A program made the translations under genes and the position numbers. Under the pieces are notes generated by a model. The model saw only the letters and a list, made by a program, of their open reading frames with translations. It ran no database searches and was not told where the DNA came from. 14,211 nt of DNA. It comes from Eubacterium sp. Its GTDB lineage: Bacteria; Bacillota_A; Clostridia; Peptostreptococcales; Anaerovoracaceae. The stretch is from NCBI GenBank assembly GCA_017425345.1, contig JAFOML010000026.1, positions 1 through 14,211 of the forward strand, in the 5' to 3' direction. Shown here one piece after another: positions 9,013-14,211 of this stretch. Every line of letters starts with the position of its first letter. Position 1 is the first letter of the stretch.

Positions 9013-9825
9013 TTAGATCAGATCCAGACACTGGTCGATCCGGATCAGAAAGTTTCTGCCGTCGGCCAGCTCCCGACGGATCATCTGCGGAATCGCGCGG
9101 ACCGCGCGGCTGACAGCCGCCTCCAGGGAAGCACCGTTCATGACCGATCCGATCACGATCGCGGAAAAGATATCGCCCGTTCCGCCAAACCGCACCGGGA
9201 TCCGCTCATGCGGCACTGTAAAGTACTGCTTCGCGGCAGCGTCATAGCAGGCGACGCCTTCTGCGCCTTCCGCGCCGGCGCTGGTCACGATGACCGAGCC
9301 TGCGCCCATCTCCCGCAGCGCGTCGATGACGCGCCGGATATCCGCGTCCGTGGGCGCTTCCAGAAACGGCTCGCCCGCGAGAAGCGCCGCTTCAGTATAG
9401 TTCGGAAACACGTAGTCTGCAGCCGAAACCAGCTTCCGCCGATTCACCACATCCTGCTCATTCATCCCGTTATACAGATGTCCGATATCGCCCATGATCG
9501 GGTCGCAGAAGATCTTCGCGCCTCTCTTCCGCTCCTCTTCGCAGCACGCGGTCACAAACTCCGCCTGCTCTTCCCCGGTCAGAAAGCCAGAGAACACCGC
9601 ATCGAACTGAAATCCCAGCTCGCGCCAGACCTTGAGGCTCCCGCGCATGTACTCCGTGGTATCTAGCACTTCGAACTTCCCGAAGTTCAGCGGGTTTGAG
9701 ACCAGAGCCGTCGGCAGCGCAAAAGTCTCCGCTCCCATATGCGTCAAAACCGGCAGCATGGCCGGGAGCGCGATCGTCCCATAGCCTGTACTGTCGCTCA
9801 TTAACAAAATCTTTTTCCCTTCCAT
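9013..9825 (-). CDS. pdxY: pyridoxal/pyridoxamine kinase (PdxK/PdxY family)
   Basis: This 270-residue ribokinase-fold enzyme phosphorylates B6 vitamers with ATP in the salvage route to pyridoxal 5'-phosphate. Visible family features are the N-terminal ILLMSDSTGYGTIALPAMLPVL segment, PTALVSNP near residue 38, FSGFLTG near 78, CDPIMGDIG near 107, PNYTEAALLAG near 140, and the GGTGDIFSA anion-hole/catalytic-base motif near 213. Its length is within the normal range for the family. GAGAGG lies just upstream of the ATG on the minus strand. The gene stands alone, with its own promoter (9849-9877) and terminator (8954-8999), and converges on the CDF gene. The symbol could equally be pdxK, since substrate preference is not readable from sequence. 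Confidence 0.92.
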   Translation of the reverse strand: MEGKKILLMSDSTGYGTIALPAMLPVLTHMGAETFALPTALVSNPLNFGKFEVLDTTEYMRGSLKVWRELGFQFDAVFSGFLTGEEQAEFVTACCEEERKRGAKIFCDPIMGDIGHLYNGMNEQDVVNRRKLVSAADYVFPNYTEAALLAGEPFLEAPTDADIRRVIDALREMGAGSVIVTSAGAEGAEGVACYDAAAKQYFTVPHERIPVRFGGTGDIFSAIVIGSVMNGASLEAAVSRAVRAIPQMIRRELADGRNFLIRIDQCLDLI

Positions 9826-9848
9826 ACCAAATCCTCTCTTTCCCCACC

Positions 9849-9877
9849 ATTATACCGAAACCTCCTCCGGATGACAA
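9849..9877 (-). promoter_or_regulatory. promoter of the pyridoxal kinase gene
   Basis: On the minus strand, TTGTCA (complement of 9872-9877), 17 bp, then a perfect TATAAT (complement of 9849-9854), about 24 bp before the start codon. Promoter spacing is ideal. Confidence 0.9.
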
Positions 9878-9932
9878 TCCCACTGCTTCTGCCGCATGCG
9901 CGGGTCGGCGAGCAGCCACCGATGGCGTCTCC

Positions 9933-9958
9933 CCGGCCGCCCAGGTGAGGGCGGCCGG
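9933..9958. other. perfect GC-rich hairpin
   Basis: CCGGCCGCCC (9933-9942) and GGGCGGCCGG (9949-9958) form a perfect 10-bp stem with a six-base loop. No T-tract follows on either strand. It lies between the kinase promoter and the 54-bp repeat array and may separate the two. Confidence 0.55.
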
Positions 9959-9969
9959 CCCGAGGATTA

Positions 9970-10400
9970 CTGGAATTGCTCTGATCAGCGCCATTTACAG
10001 TAGGCGATTCGACAGTGGTCTCCTGTAAAATCACTCGAATAAAGCCTTTTACAGGAGGCCCTACTCGTATAACTTACTGTAAAACCGCTTAAACGAAGTT
10101 ATTTACAGGAGAAGTTGCGGACACAACTTACTGTAAAACCGCCTAAACGAAGCCATTTGCAGGAGAACTCGGCCGCACAGCTTCCTGTAAAACAGCTCAA
10201 ACGCAGGTGTTTACAGGAAAACTCGCCCACACAGCCTACTGTAAAACAGCTCAAACGCAGGTGTTTACAGGAAAACTCGCTCGCACAGCCTACTGTAAAA
10301 CAGCTCAAACGAAGTCATTTGCAGGAGAACTCGCCCACACAGCCTACTGTAAAACGGCTCGAATGAAGCCGTTTACAGGAAGGCATGCTACGCGTGCCTC
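9970..10400. repeat. array of 54-bp tandem repeats with internal inverted repeats
   Basis: Seven units start with CTGTAAAA at 10023, 10077, 10131, 10185, 10239, 10293 and 10347, a strict 54-bp period. A degenerate eighth unit begins near 9970. Each unit has CTGTAAA, about 18 variable bases, then TTTACAG or TTTGCAG (GA follows), and a second half of the type ACTCGCCCACACAGCCTA. The TTTGCAG variants would still pair in RNA by G-U wobble. The last unit forms the best hairpin: CTGTAAAACGGCT against AGCCGTTTACAG, with one bulged A. Its second half is replaced by a different hairpin, AGGCATGC/GCGTGCCT (10381-10399). The array fills most of the roughly 700-bp space between the kinase and nuclease-like genes. 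It is not a CRISPR array, because the spacers resemble each other. Confidence 0.92.
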
Positions 10401-10456
10401 TCACAACTGCTTTGAATCCACTCGAAAAGTTGCATAATTACCATTTAATGGTTTTA

Positions 10457-10486
10457 TAGACAGATGCTACAAGAATGTGATATGCT
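10457..10486 (+). promoter_or_regulatory. extended -10 promoter of the nuclease-like gene
   Basis: TAGACA (10457-10462), 18 bp, then TATGCT (10481-10486), preceded by TGA at 10478-10480, which makes an extended -10 (TGnTATGCT). It lies 43 bp upstream of the preferred GTG start. It overlaps the upstream in-frame ATG codons, which argues against their use. Confidence 0.65.
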
Positions 10487-10529
10487 AAAAAGGAAAATAA
10501 TGGAAGAAACGGAAGGAAAGGAGAACGGC

Positions 10530-11312
10530 GTGAAACAATATAAGAGATTGTTGGAATATGAACTGGAACAGCTTAAGGCGACTCAGAAGAGATGCAGGAC
10601 TGTTCTTAAGAATGAGATCAAGGCATCCCTTTCTGTCAAATGTGAGAATAGTGGAGAATACTATACGGCATACAACAACGGCCAGAGGCGCTATCTCGCC
10701 GTTGGCGATCCTATGATCAACGAGATCAAGACCCAGTATTGTGCCCGCCAGGTGCTTAAGTCAGTCGAGACCGATATTCGCATCATTGAATCGCTCCTGT
10801 ACGACTGGAAGGAGTATGATCCCTATCTGCTTAAGAAGACATTCCCGCGCGCATACTTGAATCAGCCGGCAGAGGGACTGAAAAGACTAGGGTTCATCGA
10901 TCCGGAAGAGTGGAAGAATCAGCCATACCGGAGGAACTTAAAATATCCGGAACAGCTTATCCACAAAACGAAGTCAGGCCTTATGGTGCGGTCGAGAGGA
11001 GAGGTTTTCATTGCAAACCTGTACGATGAGCTCATGGTTCCGTATCATTACGAGGAGATCGTCGTTCTTCCGGACGGAACGGAGGTGAGCCCGGATTTCA
11101 GAATTCTTCCGGGGCTTCAGTTCAAGCTGCATGAGCATTTTGGACTTATGGGAAACCCGGAGTATGTGGAATCTTTCCTATGGAAAGAGAAGGCGTACCG
11201 CAATGCAGGACTAGTGCCGTATAGAGATATTCTATTCACGTTTGACGGAGTGGCAGGAGAGTTCGATGCGCAGTACCTCGACCAGAGCATCCGTCAGTTT
11301 ATCGGACGATAA
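10530..11312 (+). CDS. predicted PD-(D/E)XK nuclease-like protein
   Basis: With the GTG start at 10530 the protein has 260 residues. AAAGGAG at 10517-10523 is well placed for this GTG. An in-frame ATG at 10464 would add 22 residues but lies inside the promoter. The N-terminal third (1-95) is charged and probably coiled coil, with a YYTAYNNGQRRYLAVGD segment that recalls related Clostridia proteins. The C-terminal part carries a PD-(D/E)XK-like pattern: RSRGE (154-158), PDGTEVSPDF with D189, then HEHFGLMGNPEY with E202 and H203. The family is widespread in Clostridia and has no assigned function that I know of. A lysine in the usual third motif is not obvious, so activity is unproven. It lies just downstream of the 54-bp repeat array. 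Confidence 0.72.
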   Translation: MKQYKRLLEYELEQLKATQKRCRTVLKNEIKASLSVKCENSGEYYTAYNNGQRRYLAVGDPMINEIKTQYCARQVLKSVETDIRIIESLLYDWKEYDPYLLKKTFPRAYLNQPAEGLKRLGFIDPEEWKNQPYRRNLKYPEQLIHKTKSGLMVRSRGEVFIANLYDELMVPYHYEEIVVLPDGTEVSPDFRILPGLQFKLHEHFGLMGNPEYVESFLWKEKAYRNAGLVPYRDILFTFDGVAGEFDAQYLDQSIRQFIGR

Positions 11313-11321
11313 AAAAACTTA

Positions 11322-11350
11322 TTGCGCACAGAACCAATGCAGATTAAAAT
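11322..11350 (+). promoter_or_regulatory. promoter of the GMP synthase subunit gene
   Basis: TTGCGC (11322-11327), 17 bp, then TAAAAT (11345-11350). The -35 is weak and the -10 is good. The leader of roughly 45 bases holds a perfect palindrome, AAGCAATTGCTT (11370-11381), and is too short for a purine riboswitch. No terminator is visible after the upstream gene, so readthrough is also possible. Confidence 0.5.
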
Positions 11351-11401
11351 ATAGGGGATTAGGATATGTAAGCAATTGCTTTTGTAATATAGGAGGCTAA
11401 T

Positions 11402-12382
11402 ATGGAAAACAGCAACAAGAGACCGGAAACGATGGAAAGAATCACTACCCCGGAGCTCGCGCAGGCATTTATTGAGGAGCAGGTCAAGGCCGTGCAGGAG
11501 CAGGTCGGTGACGGGAAGGTACTGCTGGCACTGTCCGGCGGTGTGGATTCTTCCGTAGTAGCAGCGCTCCTGATCAAGGCGATCGGCAAGCAGCTCGTAT
11601 GCGTTCACGTCAATCACGGACTTCTGCGCAAGGGAGAACCGGAGCAGGTCATCTCCGTATTCAAGGATGAGCTCGGCGCGGATCTGGTCTATGTAGACGC
11701 GGTTGACCGCTTCCTCGACAAGCTCGCAGGCGTTTCTGACCCGGAAGAGAAGAGAAAGATCATCGGTAACGAGTTCATCGATGTCTTTGCAGAAGAGGCC
11801 GGCAAGCTGGAAGGTATCGGCTTCCTTGGCCAGGGAACGATCTATCCGGATATTCTGGAGAGCGAGAAGGGAATCAAGGCGCACCACAACGTGGGCGGTC
11901 TGCCGGAGGAGTTGAATTTTGAGCTGGTGGAGCCGGTGAAGCTTTTGTACAAAGACGAAGTCAGAGTCGTCGGAAAAGCCCTCGGCCTCCCGGACAACAT
12001 GGTTTACCGTCAGCCGTTCCCGGGACCGGGACTCGGCGTACGCTGCGTCGGCGCGATCACCAGAGACCGCCTCGAAGCCGTTCGCGAGGCAGACGCGATC
12101 GTCCGCGAGGAGATCGGCAAGATGGAGCAGGTTCCATGGCAGTACTTCGTAGCGATTCCGGACATCAAGTCGACTGGCATCAAGGATGATAAGCGCTACA
12201 TGGGATGGGCGGCAGTCATCCGCGCGATCAACACCGTTGACGCGGTAACCGCGGAATCCGTTGAGATTCCATGGGAGATGCTGAAGACGATCAGAGACCG
12301 CATCATCGCAGAGGTTCCGGGCGTGAATCGCGTACTGTGGGATATCTCCGATAAGCCGACGAGTACGATTGAGTGGGAGTGA
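11402..12382 (+). CDS. guaA: GMP synthase, stand-alone ATP-pyrophosphatase subunit
   Basis: The 326-residue protein covers only the synthetase half of GMP synthase, which adenylates XMP and aminates it to GMP. Visible motifs are the N-type ATP-PPase P-loop SGGVDSS (45-51), HVNHGLLRKGE (69-79), GQGTIYPD (143-150), KAHHNVGGLPE (159-169), the dimerisation-domain motif QPFPGPGLGVRC (204-215) and the C-terminal TIEWE. The N-terminal class I glutaminase domain, with its Cys-His-Glu triad, is absent. Typical bacterial GuaA is about 510-525 residues. AGGAGG (11391-11396) and an ATG place the start cleanly, so this is not a truncation made by start choice. Two-subunit GMP synthases are known in archaea (GuaAa/GuaAb). 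No glutaminase gene is adjacent, so it must lie elsewhere or the enzyme uses ammonia. Confidence 0.93.
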   Translation: MENSNKRPETMERITTPELAQAFIEEQVKAVQEQVGDGKVLLALSGGVDSSVVAALLIKAIGKQLVCVHVNHGLLRKGEPEQVISVFKDELGADLVYVDAVDRFLDKLAGVSDPEEKRKIIGNEFIDVFAEEAGKLEGIGFLGQGTIYPDILESEKGIKAHHNVGGLPEELNFELVEPVKLLYKDEVRVVGKALGLPDNMVYRQPFPGPGLGVRCVGAITRDRLEAVREADAIVREEIGKMEQVPWQYFVAIPDIKSTGIKDDKRYMGWAAVIRAINTVDAVTAESVEIPWEMLKTIRDRIIAEVPGVNRVLWDISDKPTSTIEWE

Positions 12383-12393
12383 GACAGCTCTTA

Positions 12394-12525
12394 GCGATTG
12401 ACGAGCGCAGCGGAGGCAGAGCTTAGAGATTCACCTGTCAGAGCGGTCGCAGAGAGCGAGCCGGAGGCGAAGGTCGATGCGGGAACCGCGGGACGACTTG
12501 AGCCCTGTCCGGCGATTGACGAGCG
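12394..12525. repeat. GC-rich intergenic stretch with a 14-bp direct repeat
   Basis: GCGATTGACGAGCG occurs at 12394-12407 and again at 12512-12525. Between the copies are degenerate GAGCG/GGAGGCGA-type motifs. No gene with a ribosome binding site is visible from the guaA stop to the terminator at 12555. The stretch may be a repetitive extragenic element. Confidence 0.5.
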
Positions 12526-12554
12526 TTAGCAACAAAATTGCAAATGATATTACA

Positions 12555-12591
12555 GATGACAGATCGCACACGTACGATCTGTCATTTTTTT
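12555..12591 (+). terminator. terminator, left copy of a flanking direct repeat
   Basis: ATGACAGATCG (12556-12566) pairs perfectly with CGATCTGTCAT (12575-12585), with an eight-base loop and a seven-T run. It probably ends the guaA transcript. A near copy lies at 13934-13971. Confidence 0.9.
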
Positions 12592-12723
12592 GTGTCGAAA
12601 AACCGCTCCAACCATCAGATTTGAGCTCGCGCAAATCGACTGGAGTCTTCCAGACTAAATTTCTGGCATGAATCGGAACAAAAACCAGCGTTCGGCAGGT
12701 CAGTTTGATTCCGAATTCGATAA

Positions 12724-12852
12724 GGATCCTGGACTTATGGAAGATATCATGAATTCGCCAATTGGAAGGTTGGCTATTTTGGGGCGCCGAAATATGATTT
12801 TGAATCTAGGCATGAGATTTGGAATTATCTTTCCCAGTATGATAAACTATAG
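12724..12852 (+). other. short protein-like open frame, possible gene remnant
   Basis: This stop-to-stop frame of 42 codons has no start codon or ribosome binding site. Its translation reads like real protein: WTYGRYHEFANWKVGYFG, then APKYDFESRHEIWNYLSQYD. It is out of frame with the downstream gene. It could be a decayed fragment, but chance cannot be excluded at this length. The rest of 12592-12883 holds a possible promoter and nothing else that I can support. Confidence 0.2.
12819..12848 (+). promoter_or_regulatory. possible promoter of the DUF3592-like gene
   Basis: TTGGAA (12819-12824), 18 bp, then TAAACT (12843-12848), about 36 bp before the preferred ATG. The match is moderate. TATGAT at 12838 is an alternative -10 but lacks a well-spaced -35. 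Confidence 0.35.
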
Positions 12853-12883
12853 AGAGCTTAGAATAATGGGGGAGGGAATAAAC

Positions 12884-13912
12884 ATGATTTCATTAAAAGG
12901 ACCTGGACTAAAATTTTTCGCTGTAATCATAGCTGTGATTGCGCTGGCTTTTGGCGTTTACTCAACTTTCATCCAGTCATCCGGCTATCAGAAGACGACG
13001 GCGACAATCGTCTCCATGGAAAAGGATCAGGAATCCGGAGAGGAGGATTCCTATATTGTGACAGCTACGTATACGGTGGATGGCACGGAATATACGAACG
13101 TACTTGATTCCTACAGCCCTTCCTATGAAGTAGGCGGAACCGTCGAAATACGTTACGATCCTGCAGATCCGAATAAGATAACTTCCGGATATGGCCTTGG
13201 CATCTACTTTATGGTAGTTGGCGCTGTGATTCTCCTGATAACAGGATTCTTAACCATTAAGCGGAAAAAATCCGTGAGCCAGCTTAAGGAGGACTATGGA
13301 GAAACCCGTTATCTTCCGTCTGAGAAGGGGGAAGAGCATGAGCTGTACTTTGTTACTGACCTTGGCACACCGAAATTTGGACATCGCCTGGAAGATGCAG
13401 AGCGAAGAGTGCTGTACGAAGCAAAAATGACAAAGTTCACGATGCTTTCCGATTTTGAGTTTGACTTCATCGATCATGAAAGAGGGCAGACAACGCCTCA
13501 CCTGATCGGTCATACCGAGGAGACCGACTGGAACAGCCTCCTGATCGACAACAACAGCACCTTCCAACTGGACGGGATGGATGTGTGGAAACACCTAAGA
13601 TCTGTGGGAGTCACCATTGATTCCAGCTTTGGCGAAGCAGAAGGCATGATGCCGAGTTACGATATCCGAAGAGAAGGCGAGCTTCTTGCCCATGCGGAGA
13701 ACACCAGTCATTACGTCCACGAAGAAGATGCTGAGCAGCATAAGGTTGCAAGCAAGATTCCGAATCCTATGTTCTTCCGCGTCTTTACAAGCGAGAAGCA
13801 CCTGGATCTGCTGTTTATGATCCTGGTGGCGCTCGCCCGCACAGAAGCAACAGACGAGAGAGGCGGCAGCCGCCGTATGCTGCTGAATACTGTCATGAAG
13901 GATGATCAGTAG
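12884..13912 (+). CDS. DUF3592-like two-helix membrane protein with soluble C-terminal domain
   Basis: With the ATG at 12884 the protein has 342 residues. GGGGGAGGG (12868-12876) sits seven bases upstream. An in-frame ATG at 12668 would add 72 residues but has no ribosome binding site and would put a membrane protein behind an unrelated extension. Residues 8-29 form a membrane helix. A small beta domain follows, with TATIVSM, YIVTATYTVDGTEYTN and VEIRYDPADPNKI. A second helix (about 104-125) closes the DUF3592-like unit. The remainder (145-335) is soluble, predicted cytoplasmic, and begins with ELYFVTDLGTPKFGHR. I do not recognise it; a tubby/LURP-like beta barrel is one guess. The function is unknown. 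The gene stands alone between two near-identical terminators. Confidence 0.78.
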   Translation: MISLKGPGLKFFAVIIAVIALAFGVYSTFIQSSGYQKTTATIVSMEKDQESGEEDSYIVTATYTVDGTEYTNVLDSYSPSYEVGGTVEIRYDPADPNKITSGYGLGIYFMVVGAVILLITGFLTIKRKKSVSQLKEDYGETRYLPSEKGEEHELYFVTDLGTPKFGHRLEDAERRVLYEAKMTKFTMLSDFEFDFIDHERGQTTPHLIGHTEETDWNSLLIDNNSTFQLDGMDVWKHLRSVGVTIDSSFGEAEGMMPSYDIRREGELLAHAENTSHYVHEEDAEQHKVASKIPNPMFFRVFTSEKHLDLLFMILVALARTEATDERGGSRRMLLNTVMKDDQ

Positions 13913-13933
13913 TCAAACATAAGCATAAAGCGA

Positions 13934-13971
13934 GATGACAGATAGTACCCGTATTATCTGTCATTTTTTTT
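13934..13971 (+). terminator. terminator, right copy of the flanking direct repeat
   Basis: ATGACAGATA (13935-13944) pairs with TATCTGTCAT (13955-13964), with a ten-base loop and eight T. It ends the DUF3592-like gene. It matches the terminator at 12555-12591 in both stem arms and most of the loop. Confidence 0.92.
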
Positions 13972-13975
13972 CACT

Positions 13976-14211
13976 ACCGTACTGCCGACCCTGGACATTG
14001 ATGAACTGCTCCGGCTCGCATTTGAATACGGCGATCGTGACGGAGGCTTCATCGATGTGCATCTTTCCTACCGCGGGGCGGATACGGACCCGCTGGAGGG
14101 TGCAGACGAGCTTTCGATGAAGCTGATCCGCCATTACTGCCCGGGGCTGGCCTGGGAGTGCTGCGACGGAGAATGCGTCATATCTGGAAGGATGACCTCT
14201 GGAAGGATGAC
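13976..14211 (+). CDS. open coding-like frame without a visible start, running off the window
   Basis: This frame is open from just after the terminator T-run to the window edge (78 codons). Its composition is protein-like: PTLDIDELLRLAFEYGD, then FIDVHLSYRGADTDPLEGAD and KLIRHYCPGLAWE. It has no ATG, GTG or TTG before residue 48 and no ribosome binding site at its head. It is therefore probably the remnant of a gene that has lost its 5' end, or a fragment with a frameshift. The last 28 bases are a tandem repeat with a 15-bp period (CTGGAAGGATGAC at 14184 and 14199). In another frame these bases read IWKDDLWKDD, so a frameshift near 14170 is possible. I do not recognise the family. Confidence 0.35.

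Noticed and set aside
10115..10366. Coding sequence for a repeat peptide across the 54-bp array
   Set aside because: Several frames on both strands are open simply because the period is 54 bp. No ribosome binding site or promoter fits any of them.
10023..10400. CRISPR array
   Set aside because: The whole 54-bp unit is repeated, including the would-be spacers, which are near-identical to one another. No cas genes are present.
10464..10529. ATG at 10464 as start of the nuclease-like gene
   Set aside because: It lies in the predicted promoter and has no Shine-Dalgarno, whereas the GTG at 10530 has AAAGGAG at good spacing.
11351..11401. Purine riboswitch ahead of the GMP synthase gene
   Set aside because: The leader is about 45 bases and lacks the paired stems and conserved loops of the purine aptamer.
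12477..12671. 64-residue plus-strand frame in the gap after guaA
   Set aside because: It runs through a strong terminator and the GC-rich repeats and has no supporting ribosome binding site.
12668..12883. 72-residue N-terminal extension of the DUF3592-like protein
   Set aside because: There is no ribosome binding site at 12668, while a strong one precedes the ATG at 12884, just before the first membrane helix.

Overview
The window looks like chromosomal DNA of a mid-GC Clostridia-type Bacillota. The evidence is a CIRCE-controlled groESL operon, sigma-A-like promoters, strong AGGAGG ribosome binding sites, a YdjG/YdjH/YdjI-like operon as in Bacillus subtilis, and a PD-(D/E)XK-like protein of a type I associate with gut and rumen Clostridia. 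I cannot name a genus. Most of the window is ordinary core genome; the accessory part is roughly 9.8 kb to the end.

Layout. Bases 1-160 hold a cluster of small hairpins without a gene. A near-consensus promoter followed by CIRCE drives groES and groEL, closed by a strong terminator. A gene for a membrane-anchored spermidine-synthase-like protein follows. Next comes a three-gene operon (4114-7514) with its own promoter: a double zinc-ribbon membrane protein, a TPM-domain membrane protein and an SPFH protein with two C-terminal zinc ribbons. This matches B. subtilis ydjG-ydjH-ydjI, which positions PspA at the membrane; no pspA is present here. A cation diffusion facilitator with a DxxxD/DxxxD metal site follows. 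A convergent pyridoxal kinase gene lies on the minus strand, with a good promoter and terminator of its own.

Between the kinase promoter and the next gene is a roughly 400-bp array of 54-bp tandem repeats. Each unit carries a CTGTAAA...TTTACAG inverted repeat. Just beyond it a promoter and GTG-start gene encode a predicted PD-(D/E)XK nuclease-like protein. Then comes a stand-alone GMP synthase ATP-pyrophosphatase subunit that lacks the usual N-terminal glutaminase domain. A GC-rich repeated stretch follows, and then a DUF3592-like membrane protein gene flanked on both sides by near-identical terminator-bearing direct repeats of about 37 bp. The window ends in an open frame with no visible start.

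The strongest candidates for something undescribed are the 54-bp hairpin repeat array beside the nuclease-like gene, the terminator-flanked DUF3592 cassette, and the split GMP synthase. None can be shown to be a new system from sequence alone.
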